DNA of 46,689 nt from DAONDZ01 sp964517555 (GCA_964517555.1 CAZFEF010000005.1:1-46689), one strand, 5' to 3'. Positions 16,534-23,899 are shown, counted from the stretch's first letter. The notes: generated by a model from the letters alone, not told the origin. Made by a program: numbers and translations.

Positions 16534-17083
16534 TGTTTGGTTTAAACTTCAGATAAGACAGAAGAAGGCTCAGCCATAGCAATAAAAACAGCGAATTAAT
16601 AATCTTCATTGGCCAAAGACCGACCATAAAGCCGTAACTAAGCCAGAAGGAAGACGAAAATAAGCTGACAATAGCTTGGCTGGGATGAACAGACCCCGAA
16701 TCTCTGTTTTTCCATATTTCCAAAACTTGCAATAATAAAGAACCGGAGATAATCAGCCCGCAAATCAAATATAATTCATCTTTTTGCGGAATCAGAATAA
16801 TTATCGGGATGATAATGGACGAACCGAAGCCGATAAACTTTTCCTTGAGACTAACCTTCTTGAAGCGCCAGACATTAACGATAATCGCTAAGCCGATAAA
16901 ACCGACCAAGCCATTGATGGTTAACGCTAAGCTATCTTTATTGAGCCCATAAAAAATGATGGCGATAGCTGAGAAGGAAAAATAGGAAAAGAATATAAAA
17001 GAGACTGACTTCCCTGATCGATTTTTGATTATCTTTCTGTTCTGCTTGATTAAAGCGTAGCCCTGGAGGATAGTGAAAAACAA
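16520..17083 (-). CDS. SWEET/PQ-loop-like membrane protein
   Basis: 187 residues with about seven hydrophobic segments and two similar halves. IIKNRSGKSVSFIFFSYFSF and DSGSVHPSQAIVSLFSSSFW are both followed by a 'YG' helix, matching the two-repeat MtN3/SWEET pattern used for sugar or amino-acid passage. The start is a TTG, and the first helix looks cut short because the ORF opens in the middle of it. Upstream in frame there is only a short open stretch before a stop. The gene may be N-terminally damaged or use an unrecognised start. Confidence 0.65.
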   Translation of the reverse strand: MFFTILQGYALIKQNRKIIKNRSGKSVSFIFFSYFSFSAIAIIFYGLNKDSLALTINGLVGFIGLAIIVNVWRFKKVSLKEKFIGFGSSIIIPIIILIPQKDELYLICGLIISGSLLLQVLEIWKNRDSGSVHPSQAIVSLFSSSFWLSYGFMVGLWPMKIINSLFLLLWLSLLLSYLKFKPNKKEV

Positions 17084-17214
17084 GGTGACAAAAAAACGGC
17101 GGTTAGAAAATTAACCCCAAAATTCTGAATTTCAACAAATCTCTGCATTATTCACTTGTTAAATATCGATTAAAAACTAGAACGATTCACCCTAACACAA
17201 GACTCTCTATTTGT

Positions 17215-17691
17215 CTATAGTCGCCATCTTTCATCTTGATACTTTTCGGTAGCAAATAATTTTTCCATTTCTACCTTAATAGCTAAAACATCGCCTTCGT
17301 TTAAGGGCTCAAAGCCATCATAAAAGCCAGTGTCTCTTTGCGGGAAATAACAGGCATCACCGTATTTTTGCACTTTAGCACTCTTGGCTCGACCATAAAG
17401 GTGAATATGTAAATGTGGGCCTTCGGGAGAAAAAACACTCCAATTACCATTGTCTTGATAATTAATCCGACCAATATCTATACCCCGCTGGTTTAGCGCA
17501 ATGGCCATTGCCTCGCCGGTTACCATTGTCAGCCGCATTAGCTCAATAGCTAGTTCCGGAGAAAGTTCAGTACGATCCACTACTGGAACCTTAGGATATA
17601 TCTTAATATGACCACCATCAAGACGAGAAATGTGAGGCTGGTCAAAAGCTTCGACTATAAAATTTTTAGTTTGAAAAATTTGGTTGTTCAT
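17215..17691 (-). CDS. HIT-domain protein
   Basis: 158 residues. The histidine triad is seen in GPHLHIHLYGRA, with His93, His95 and His97, the middle one being the expected nucleophile. HIT proteins hydrolyse or transfer nucleotidyl groups from substrates such as AMP-lysine, ApnA or GDP-sugars. The N-terminal half lacks the 'CxxC' zinc residues of HinT types. About 130 bases of promoter-sized DNA without a recognisable gene separate it from the SWEET-like gene. Substrate unknown. Confidence 0.8.
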   Translation of the reverse strand: MNNQIFQTKNFIVEAFDQPHISRLDGGHIKIYPKVPVVDRTELSPELAIELMRLTMVTGEAMAIALNQRGIDIGRINYQDNGNWSVFSPEGPHLHIHLYGRAKSAKVQKYGDACYFPQRDTGFYDGFEPLNEGDVLAIKVEMEKLFATEKYQDERWRL

Positions 17692-17703
17692 AAAAATAAA
17701 AAG

Positions 17704-18108
17704 CTATAATTGATCGCGATAATTAGCTACTTCTGCCTCCAGCTCCACCTCTTCTCGATTAACCTCTACAATATCACGTGATTTTATAATTTTAAAATAT
17801 CTTAACTTCTTATTAGTAGCTTTGGCTATTTTAATTTCTGCTAAAACGCCGTCGCTTACCGGTCCAAACACCCAAATCTCGTCAGCCCTCTTTACTAAAT
17901 TATTGTTTGCCTCTCGTACCACATCCCGATCGATAGTGTCCAACAAAAAATACTCGAAAACCATAAAAGGATTTAGGGGCACGGCTCCCTGCTCTAAAAC
18001 AAACTTAGAGATAAACATCCGGAAATAGAAATAATATTTAGAGGTGGCGGTATAAACCAAGAGCTTGTCTGTTGATAAATTAAGCGCTTGATGATTGAAA
18101 TTATCCAT
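17704..18108 (-). CDS. Nucleoside 2-deoxyribosyltransferase-like protein (DUF4406/DUF7768-type)
   Basis: 134 residues. The segment NNNLVKRADEIWVFGPVSDGVLAEIKIAK fits the C-terminal half of the nucleoside deoxyribosyltransferase-like Rossmann fold ('..aD.lwvfG...S.G...Ei..A'). The N-terminal strand (LLVYTATSKYYFYFR) is followed by a region preceding the expected Asp/Glu. The catalytic residues cannot be confirmed. It lies between an HD protein and a HIT protein, which suggests nucleotide salvage or cleanup (inference). Confidence 0.55.
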   Translation of the reverse strand: MDNFNHQALNLSTDKLLVYTATSKYYFYFRMFISKFVLEQGAVPLNPFMVFEYFLLDTIDRDVVREANNNLVKRADEIWVFGPVSDGVLAEIKIAKATNKKLRYFKIIKSRDIVEVNREEVELEAEVANYRDQL

Positions 18109-18131
18109 AGATTTAACCCTAAAAATTTAAA

Positions 18132-18731
18132 TTATTTTAACAGTTGGTCAATTTCTAGTTTGCGCTGAGCCATGAGACTTTCAAACATCTCTTTAGTCTC
18201 CGGACAACAAAATGGTCGACGTTTTAACTTTTCATCATTCATCCAAAAATCATACATTTTTTCAACTGGCACCCCCATCGATTCACCGCAATTTTTAAAT
18301 TGCTCCAAACTAGATTGAGCATGAAGAAAATCTAAATCATTAAAAAAAGAAAGGAGTTTCGACTTCTTATATGGTTCGTCATCATCAAAAACCCAATTGT
18401 CATGGACTGAAACAAAATAAACAATTTGGTCGGATAAATCTTTAGGATAATTAACCTTACTTAAAATCTCTCGGGCCACTTTAACGCCTTCAACCAAATG
18501 AATGCGCTTAATCTCCTGACTTTTAATGTTTGGATTTCGATCATCTACAAAAGCATAGCCGACATCATGTAGAATAATAAGCGGCATTAAAATTGCCTTG
18601 TCCAAATTTAATTTGTCCGCTAATAATTCAGCCTGCCCAACCATCCAATTAATTTGACCCAAATCATAAGATCGTCCTTGTTGATAATAAGGAGTGGCCA
18701 GTTCTAATATTTTAGAGTAAGTATCATCCAT
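18132..18731 (-). CDS. HD-domain phosphohydrolase
   Basis: 199 residues. The metal-binding HD pair is His55-Asp56 in LIILHDVGYAFVDD, with further HD-family features VEGVKVAREIL and VYFVSVHDNW and a distal Asp in FNDLDFL. HD proteins cleave phosphate esters of nucleotides or signalling molecules; the substrate is not evident. No own terminator is seen before the next gene. Confidence 0.8.
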   Translation of the reverse strand: MDDTYSKILELATPYYQQGRSYDLGQINWMVGQAELLADKLNLDKAILMPLIILHDVGYAFVDDRNPNIKSQEIKRIHLVEGVKVAREILSKVNYPKDLSDQIVYFVSVHDNWVFDDDEPYKKSKLLSFFNDLDFLHAQSSLEQFKNCGESMGVPVEKMYDFWMNDEKLKRRPFCCPETKEMFESLMAQRKLEIDQLLK

Positions 18732-18758
18732 AAATTAAAACTAACAGAAATCTATTTG

Positions 18759-18845
18759 CGGAGAGGGAGGGATTCGAACCCTCGGTACCCTTTCGGGCAC
18801 GACAGTTTTCAAGACTGTTCTATTCAACCACTCTAGCACCTCTCC
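18759..18845 (-). tRNA. tRNA-Ser (anticodon TGA)
   Basis: Type II tRNA with acceptor GGAGAGG/CCTCTCC, discriminator G and a long variable arm closed as GTGCCCGAAAGGGTAC. The anticodon stem-loop CAGTCTTGAAAACTG gives anticodon TGA (UCA/UCG/UCN). CCA is not encoded. Confidence 0.95.
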
Positions 18846-18851
18846 TAAGGT

Positions 18852-18876
18852 CTATATTAGTATTATACTAATATAG
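18852..18876. promoter_or_regulatory. 25-bp perfect palindrome over the tRNA-Ser(TGA) promoter
   Basis: CTATATTAGTAT (18852-18863) and ATACTAATATAG (18865-18876) are exact inverted copies around one central T. On the minus strand the centre reads TATAAT (18862-18867), suitably placed as a -10 for the tRNA. A -35 is poor (CTTTTA at 18885-18890). It may be an operator or a promoter-opening aid. Confidence 0.55.
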
Positions 18877-18880
18877 GCGA

Positions 18881-18906
18881 AAAATAAAAGGGGTATTGCT
18901 ACCCCT
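18881..18906 (-). terminator. Intrinsic terminator
   Basis: Stem AGGGGTA (18889-18895) with TACCCCT (18900-18906), loop TTGC. On the minus strand it is followed by TTTTATTTT. It ends the small gene at 18929-19213. Confidence 0.75.
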
Positions 18907-18928
18907 CTTTTTCAAGGTTTTCCCGGTG

Positions 18929-19213
18929 TTAATCCTGGTAATGGCTTTTGTATTTCATCAGATTGGCCAAAGCTCTTGGAGAGAGTTTGAGCAACCTGGT
19001 GTCAATACAATCCATTTGCGGCTGGTTGCTGTCCAGCGAAATGGCACCAATGATGCAGAAAGGCACACCTTCTTTCACTTCTTCACACCTCATGGTTTCC
19101 AGCATTAACGAAACATTCTCGCCGGGCTGGAAAACTGTTCCTTTCAGGAGTTCCGGATTGCATTCCTTGACTGTGGCGTTATAATCGCCTGAATACGGTT
19201 CATTCTGATCCAT
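18929..19213 (-). CDS. Small soluble protein of unknown function
   Basis: 94 residues starting MDQNEPYSGDYNATVKECNP, with an ATG start and its own terminator. It has three cysteines, an acidic N-terminal half and a basic C-terminal end (LSPRALANLMKYKSHYQD). There is no signal peptide or membrane helix. Codon choice (frequent CTG, CAG, GTC) differs from the A/T-ending codons of neighbours, hinting at a different origin. I do not recognise the family. Confidence 0.65.
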   Translation of the reverse strand: MDQNEPYSGDYNATVKECNPELLKGTVFQPGENVSLMLETMRCEEVKEGVPFCIIGAISLDSNQPQMDCIDTRLLKLSPRALANLMKYKSHYQD

Positions 19214-19285
19214 GATCTAATTTTAAAAAGTTAATACAAAGGACGTTAGCTAACAGCTTTAAAATAACATTAGTAGAGGCAAAAG

Positions 19286-19852
19286 TCAAACTAGAGTAAA
19301 TCCTCTTTTTCGAAGTTTTTCCCTTAGTTCTAGAAAATTGGGCAAGCTCTGCGCCACTAGACGCCAGAAGCGGGGCGAATGATTAAGCTCGCGGAGATGA
19401 CAAAGCTCATGGACCACTATATAATCAACTAACTCCTCTGGCAAAAATACTATTTTGTAATTAAAATTCAAGTTCCCTGCCCGAGAGCAACTCCCCCAAC
19501 GGGTCTTTTGATTACGAATACTGATTCGGTTATAAGAAAAATTATATTGACGATTAAATAATCCGATTTTCTGTAATATTAAATCCCTAGCTTTTTCTTT
19601 ATGCTTTTTATAAGATGCCTGATCATGAGGCATAATAGGCAAATTGCGGACTTGGGTTAGTTTCTCGGCGATCCAATCTAATTTGGATAACAGAAATTTT
19701 TCCGCCCGCGATTCGCTAACAAAACGCGGCCGGGATAATCCCAAGCGACCATCTTGATAGATGCTGATTTTTATTTGCCGAGATCGAGAACTCTGCCTCA
19801 AGACACATTCAACTTCCCGGCCGGCAATAGTAACCACTTTAGTTTTTTTCAT
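19286..19852 (-). CDS. YgjP/DUF45-like zinc metallopeptidase
   Basis: 188 residues matching the YgjP-like (M48-clan, SprT-related) family. RNQKTRWGSCSRAGNLNFN precedes the zinc helix VVHELCHLRELNHSPRFW, with His148, Glu149, His152 and third ligand His158. The length is a little shorter than the usual 220-240, mainly at the N-terminus. It is probably cytoplasmic; the substrate is unknown. An upstream C39-like peptidase gene is 7 bases away. Confidence 0.88.
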   Translation of the reverse strand: MKKTKVVTIAGREVECVLRQSSRSRQIKISIYQDGRLGLSRPRFVSESRAEKFLLSKLDWIAEKLTQVRNLPIMPHDQASYKKHKEKARDLILQKIGLFNRQYNFSYNRISIRNQKTRWGSCSRAGNLNFNYKIVFLPEELVDYIVVHELCHLRELNHSPRFWRLVAQSLPNFLELREKLRKRGFTLV

Positions 19853-19859
19853 TAGTAAA

Positions 19860-20396
19860 TCAATCTCTTCTTACCATGTGGATCAACTGATCATCTTTAA
19901 ATTTCGGTTTACTTCCAAAAATAGCTATACCCAGGTGATAATATTTTTTTCCTCGATTATCAATATCGTGCCATCTTTTTTTGGACTCATCATAACTGAG
20001 ATAGGTACGCTGAATACTGGCGGGATCAGCAAAAATAATACGATCATTATCATAGCCAATAGCTACCACATAATGTCCATCTTGCCAATCATTTATCCAG
20101 TCAACTTTTTCCTTTCGAGTCCAGGCCTGCAAAGCTAATATCACTGGAATCTTCCGGTCAATATATTCTTTGACTTCGGAAATAGTCATCTCGCCAGCCA
20201 CTGCCTTCAATTTATACTTCTTAGCGACTGCCACTATAGCCTGAGGATTAGTTCCTGACTTAGTAGTATGGGCGGCCTGAATAATAATATCCTCACGAAC
20301 ATCAAGACCGTAATAAATCAACACCGACTGCAAAGCTTTAGCGCCACAATCATAGTCATAGGTCTGAATATTTTCCGGAAAAGGAAGCAGTTTCAT
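19860..20396 (-). CDS. C39-like papain-fold peptidase, stand-alone
   Basis: 178 residues. The likely triad is Cys17 in YDYDCGAKAL, His108 in DGHYVVAIGYD and Asp124 in IFADPAS, which is the order and spacing of peptidase C39 domains. There is no membrane or ABC domain as in bacteriocin exporters and no signal peptide, so it probably acts in the cytoplasm. It could process a leader peptide or be a general cysteine peptidase. It is co-oriented with the YgjP-like peptidase. Confidence 0.78.
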   Translation of the reverse strand: MKLLPFPENIQTYDYDCGAKALQSVLIYYGLDVREDIIIQAAHTTKSGTNPQAIVAVAKKYKLKAVAGEMTISEVKEYIDRKIPVILALQAWTRKEKVDWINDWQDGHYVVAIGYDNDRIIFADPASIQRTYLSYDESKKRWHDIDNRGKKYYHLGIAIFGSKPKFKDDQLIHMVRRD

Positions 20397-20413
20397 AGAC
20401 TTAGCCCTAATAT

Positions 20414-20812
20414 TTAGCGATTTAAATAAGTAATAGTTAGTTGCAAGACGGTAGCAAATGACACCCAGAGTAAATAAGGAATATTAGCGTAAGCAACCCA
20501 ACGAGCATGAGGCCAGATAGCGACTAAGGCCCAAATCAAAGTCCCTAAAACTAAAACGATGTCTACCGCCGCCAACCAATTACTCCTCAAGCCAAACTGC
20601 AAAGGGGTAAAGGCAAAATTAAAAACTAAATTAAGAATAAACGGCAGAGCTACCAACCAGGGCAATTTACCGATAATCGCCTTGTAAATGACCGAGCCAA
20701 AAGTAAAAACAATAATAGCATATAATACGGTCCAGACCGGGCCGAAAAGCCAACTAGGTGGCGCCCAAGATGGTTTAACTAATTGCGAATACCAAACATA
20801 ATTGTTGTTCAT
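20414..20812 (-). CDS. TspO/MBR family membrane protein
   Basis: 132 residues and five membrane helices. The N-terminal signature WYSQLVKPSWAPPSWLFGPVWTVLYAI and the FNFAFTPLQFGLRSNWLAAVD region are diagnostic. TspO proteins bind porphyrins and other tetrapyrroles and modulate stress responses. It is slightly shorter than the usual 155-160 residues but retains all five helices. Confidence 0.93.
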   Translation of the reverse strand: MNNNYVWYSQLVKPSWAPPSWLFGPVWTVLYAIIVFTFGSVIYKAIIGKLPWLVALPFILNLVFNFAFTPLQFGLRSNWLAAVDIVLVLGTLIWALVAIWPHARWVAYANIPYLLWVSFATVLQLTITYLNR

Positions 20813-20820
20813 ATTTTTAA

Positions 20821-21465
20821 TTAATTATTAATTTTAACCACTATCTTTCCGGAACCAATTTTAGTAAACTTCTCCGGAAACTGACCGTTGATAAAGTCAA
20901 TAGCCGTTACCGTATCAATGCCTAAACCATAACGGACGCCGGTCTCGGCCATATCTTTGAGTAATAATTCTTGTCTATTTCTTTCAGTATAATGCGGCTC
21001 AATCACCACATCGGCGATAATCCCTAAACCCTTAACCATCGGGCTATCATTATCTGCACCCTTTAATCGAAAATATTCACCCAATACTTTGGCCCCAGCA
21101 GACTCGCCAATAATCAAACTGGCGGAACTAATAATTCGCAACAACCGATCATCTTGCAAGATCATATCGAGTAAATTTTTGTTGTTGCTACCGCCACTTA
21201 AGAAAACTAACGGATCATCAAGCACCAAATCCATATCTTTTTGTCTCTCGGCGTTTAGATATTCAATTCCTTCGGAAAGCTTAATGTTTCGGTGGAACCA
21301 ATCCCCAGACCACTCCGGCTCCGAGGTGCTAGTACGAGCGAAAGGAACATGAAAAACCTGCCGCGGTTTTATTCCGTTCATTATCTCCCCAATCATTTTC
21401 AACTCTTCTGCGGCTTGACCCACTTCCGCTCCGCCAAAGAGAATTAGTCTGGTGGGTTTGGTCAT
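20821..21465 (-). CDS. Peptidase S51 (dipeptidase E-like)
   Basis: 214 residues. Nucleophile elbow IIGESAGAKVLGEY with Ser122, preceded by the FLSGGSNNKNLL oxyanion segment (89-99) and followed by His158 in VIEPHYTERNR, fits family S51 (PepE/cyanophycinase class). PepE cleaves Asp-X dipeptides in the cytoplasm. Whether it is PepE or a relative cannot be settled here. Confidence 0.87.
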   Translation of the reverse strand: MTKPTRLILFGGAEVGQAAEELKMIGEIMNGIKPRQVFHVPFARTSTSEPEWSGDWFHRNIKLSEGIEYLNAERQKDMDLVLDDPLVFLSGGSNNKNLLDMILQDDRLLRIISSASLIIGESAGAKVLGEYFRLKGADNDSPMVKGLGIIADVVIEPHYTERNRQELLLKDMAETGVRYGLGIDTVTAIDFINGQFPEKFTKIGSGKIVVKINN

Positions 21466-21482
21466 AGGAATTAAATAAAAAA

Positions 21483-22178
21483 TTAATCAGTACTGATAAT
21501 CTTCTCGACAGTAGCGTCGGCTAAAATTTTCATCGTATCAAATATTTTTAAACTAGGGTGAGTCGGAATAAGTAGTTGCAAATCAGTACAGGCTAAAATT
21601 AGACAATCGATATTTTTGTCTTTAAAACTATCAATAATAGCGACTAACTCTTCCCTGTCTTGATTATTTTGTTGGCCGGTAACCAAACGATGAATAATCT
21701 TACCCATCTTAGCTTGTTGAAAATCATCCGGAGTTTCATAACCGATATTTTCTTGCCGGAAAGCATTTTCATAAAGCTTATTCTTGATCGTCGCCGAAGT
21801 AGAAACTATACCTACTTTGGAAAAATCATTCTGCTTCACAAATCTTACCACCTCCTCAATTATACTCAGAACCGGCACAGAAACTGATTGGCGGATATCG
21901 GCAATAAAAACATGGAGAGAATTGCAGGGCATGACTATAAAATCCGCTCCGGCCTTTTCCAGGCGCTGCGCTTCTTTGGTTAAGAAAGGAGCAACCCTCT
22001 CAATGCCGATGTTGTTGGCAATTACTTCTTCTTCTATCTGATACGGCACAGGAACACTAGAAATGATAATGGCCGGCCTGGCAGTCTTATCTTTTTTCTG
22101 ACAAGAGAAAACAACGTCCAGATAAAACTCGGAAGTTGTCTCCGGTCCTAATCCACCAATAATACCGACTGTCTTCAT
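21483..22178 (-). CDS. Aspartate/glutamate racemase family protein
   Basis: 231 residues. Start MKTVGIIGGLGPETTSEFY is the family signature, and the two catalytic cysteines are Cys85 in MPCNSLH and Cys197 in LACTDL. D-Asp or D-Glu production would serve peptidoglycan stem or bridge synthesis, which fits the FemX-like enzyme in this window (inference). The 'CTDL' in place of the common 'CTEL' points to the broader Asp racemase branch and not MurI. Confidence 0.88.
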   Translation of the reverse strand: MKTVGIIGGLGPETTSEFYLDVVFSCQKKDKTARPAIIISSVPVPYQIEEEVIANNIGIERVAPFLTKEAQRLEKAGADFIVMPCNSLHVFIADIRQSVSVPVLSIIEEVVRFVKQNDFSKVGIVSTSATIKNKLYENAFRQENIGYETPDDFQQAKMGKIIHRLVTGQQNNQDREELVAIIDSFKDKNIDCLILACTDLQLLIPTHPSLKIFDTMKILADATVEKIISTD

Positions 22179-22201
22179 ATAGTGACGTTAAAATTTTATA
22201 A

Positions 22202-22489
22202 TTACTTCCTCGTTCCCCACTGCCAACAAGGTTTTTCGCCCTTTCGATAAGCGATGAAAAGTAGACTGGCAGTGGCTATAATTACTAAAGCGCAAAAAAC
22301 AACCACAGACCTTGACCCCAGTGATGGATCGTCAAAAATCAGTGCCGCCGAAACTAGAAACGCAATATAAATAACAACCGCTAACCACCCCTGCCAAGTG
22401 ACGGGCGTCCAGCCCCAGCCATACAATTTTCTTTTGAACCAATAGCCCTTGGGGTTATCTTTCAAATATTTAATATATTTTTTGATCAT
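22202..22489 (-). CDS. Small two-helix membrane protein
   Basis: 95 residues: a basic, aromatic N-terminal segment (NPKGYWFKRKLYGWGWTPVT) likely lying on the membrane surface, two membrane helices (about 33-50 and 62-80), and a tail KGEKPCWQWGTRK. I recall this layout among unnamed CPR proteins. Function unknown. Confidence 0.7.
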   Translation of the reverse strand: MIKKYIKYLKDNPKGYWFKRKLYGWGWTPVTWQGWLAVVIYIAFLVSAALIFDDPSLGSRSVVVFCALVIIATASLLFIAYRKGEKPCWQWGTRK

Positions 22490-22540
22490 ATAACGATACC
22501 TATATGTTAGCCTATGTTAATATGCTGGTCAACAATTAAC

Positions 22541-22564
22541 AAAAACAAGGTCATGGACCTTGTT
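22541..22564 (-). terminator. Intrinsic terminator of the HIT gene
   Basis: Perfect 9-bp stem AACAAGGTC/GACCTTGTT (22544-22564) with an ATG loop, followed on the minus strand by TTTTTG. It lies about 48 bases after the HIT stop. Confidence 0.83.
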
Positions 22565-22611
22565 AAGACGCGGAGAGGGTGGGACGTAGTTGGAATGATA
22601 ATATAAGTATT

Positions 22612-23052
22612 TTATTCCAACAAACCATCCTTTATGACTCCAGCTATCGTATTAAGTTTATCGCGAGAAGAAGCGGGTAAATTATCTGCAGTAAAAATAA
22701 TCCTTCCATCTTCAATTTTAGCCATTTTACCAGCAGTAATATCATCTTCATGATGTTGCGGCACTACAACCATATGAGCATGAGGAACACCATAGCCATG
22801 GACCACTAAGCCCATTCTGTCTGGGTGTAATTTTTCTTTTATAACTCTAGAAATTTGATGTGATTTTAAAAATATCTTTGCGGCTAATTCATCTGGGATA
22901 TCAGAAAAATGATCAATATGTTTTTTAGGAATAACGAGCAATTGGCCATCACGAACGGGGTGAAGGTCCAAAAAAGCCAAGATTTGGTCATCTTCATAAA
23001 CCTTGCTCGACTCAACTTCGCCAGCAATAATTCGACAAAAAATACAACTCAT
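22612..23052 (-). CDS. HinT-like HIT-family protein
   Basis: The start is placed at the ATG giving MSCIFCRIIAGEVESSKVYE (146 residues), the canonical HinT opening with CxxC; an ATG three codons upstream is also possible. Active-site segment VPHAHMVVVPQHHEDD carries His91 and nucleophile His93, but the third histidine of the triad is Val95. HinT enzymes hydrolyse nucleoside phosphoramidates. It has its own terminator and is a single-gene unit. Confidence 0.88.
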   Translation of the reverse strand: MSCIFCRIIAGEVESSKVYEDDQILAFLDLHPVRDGQLLVIPKKHIDHFSDIPDELAAKIFLKSHQISRVIKEKLHPDRMGLVVHGYGVPHAHMVVVPQHHEDDITAGKMAKIEDGRIIFTADNLPASSRDKLNTIAGVIKDGLLE

Positions 23053-23124
23053 ATAATTCAAATTATAAATAAAATCTCACGAACTTATTATACCATACCG
23101 TTCCAAGGTGATAAACTCCCTATC

Positions 23125-23150
23125 AAAAATAGCCCTAAATAGGGCTATTT
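23125..23150 (-). terminator. Terminator after tRNA-Ser(GCT)
   Basis: Perfect 11-bp stem AAATAGCCCTA/TAGGGCTATTT with a 2-base loop, ending in TTTTT on the minus strand, 9 bases after the tRNA 3' end. Confidence 0.85.
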
Positions 23151-23158
23151 ACAATCTG

Positions 23159-23248
23159 CGGAGAGGAAGGGATTCGAACCCTTGATAGGGGTTAGACCCC
23201 TATAACAGGTTAGCAACCTGCCGCTTTCGACCACTCAGCCACCTCTCC
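23159..23248 (-). tRNA. tRNA-Ser (anticodon GCT)
   Basis: Type II tRNA with acceptor GGAGAGG/CCTCTCC and discriminator G. The anticodon arm GCAGGTTGCTAACCTGT gives GCT (AGC/AGU), and the long variable arm is TAGGGGTCTAACCCCTA. CCA is not encoded. It has its own promoter and terminator. Confidence 0.95.
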
Positions 23249-23275
23249 TTAAATATTTCCAATTATCCGAAAATA

Positions 23276-23284
23276 TGGTATAAT
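23276..23284 (+). promoter_or_regulatory. Extended -10 promoter for the membrane protein gene at 23334
   Basis: TGGTATAAT is a TGn-type extended -10 with a weak -35 (TTTCCA at 23256-23261, 17-base spacing). It faces away from, and interleaves with, the tRNA-Ser(GCT) promoter. A second TATAAT lies at 23297-23302. Confidence 0.5.
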
Positions 23285-23285
23285 T

Positions 23286-23314
23286 ATCATATAAAATATA
23301 ATTATCATTGTCAA
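23286..23314 (-). promoter_or_regulatory. Promoter for tRNA-Ser(GCT)
   Basis: Consensus TTGACA (23309-23314), 17 bases, TATGAT (23286-23291) on the minus strand. The predicted start is about 31 bases before the tRNA. The -35 sits inside the inverted repeat ATTGTC-AAAC-GACAAT (23307-23322). Confidence 0.78.
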
Positions 23315-23333
23315 ACGACAATAATCTTTTAAT

Positions 23334-23849
23334 ATGTCTAAAAAAAATAAAAAGACAGTCGCTAAAGAATCAGCTTTAAACCCAGAAACCATAGCTTGGC
23401 AAATCCAAGATTATGAGCATCGAGGACACGACAAAAAGTGGTATATCATTGCTGGCATTATTGCTCTAGCCTTAATAGTCTACTCCCTTTTCACCTACAA
23501 CTATCTCTTCGCCATGATTATCGTCATGACAGCAATTCTGATATATTTTTTGGACAAGCAAGAGCCGATGACTATTGATTTCAGCGTCTCTGGATCTGGT
23601 ATTCATTTTGGCCAACGCTTAATTCCCTACGAAAAACTCAAAGATTTTGCCGTGGTCTTCCGCCCTAAAGACGATATTCGAGGCCTTTATTTCAGCTACA
23701 AAAATTCTGCTCGCCACCGCCTATCTATCCCCCTAAACGGAACTGACCCCTTAATTCTCCGGCGTTTTCTGTTAAAATACCTAAACGAAGATTTAGATCG
23801 AACCGATGCGCCCTTTTCCGAAGGCATCGCTAAAATGCTTAAATTATAG
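23334..23849 (+). CDS. Two-helix membrane protein with a C-terminal soluble domain
   Basis: 171 residues: a basic N-terminus, two adjacent membrane helices (about 38-55 and 57-73, WYIIAGIIALALIVYSLF and YLFAMIIVMTAILIYFLD), and a cytoplasmic domain with alternating strands (GIHFGQRLIPYEKLKDFAVVF) that looks PH/YcxB-like. There is no Shine-Dalgarno. I do not know its function. Confidence 0.8.
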   Translation: MSKKNKKTVAKESALNPETIAWQIQDYEHRGHDKKWYIIAGIIALALIVYSLFTYNYLFAMIIVMTAILIYFLDKQEPMTIDFSVSGSGIHFGQRLIPYEKLKDFAVVFRPKDDIRGLYFSYKNSARHRLSIPLNGTDPLILRRFLLKYLNEDLDRTDAPFSEGIAKMLKL

Positions 23850-23853
23850 CCGC

Positions 23854-23882
23854 TTTACAACCCCAGATGATTCGGCTATAAT
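23854..23882 (+). promoter_or_regulatory. Promoter for tRNA-Arg/recG
   Basis: TTTACA (23854-23859), 17 bases, TATAAT (23877-23882) on the plus strand. The predicted start is about 10 bases before the tRNA. recG has no separate promoter, so it is likely read through from the tRNA. Confidence 0.75.
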
Positions 23883-23899
23883 TCTAGCGAGTTATTTTA

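Noticed and set aside
21784..22041. 85-residue plus-strand frame
   Set aside because: It lies wholly within the racemase gene on the other strand, with no supporting signals.
23307..23322. Inverted repeat ATTGTC-AAAC-GACAAT as a terminator
   Set aside because: It has no U-tract and coincides with the -35 of the tRNA-Ser(GCT) promoter, so a regulatory or chance origin is more likely.
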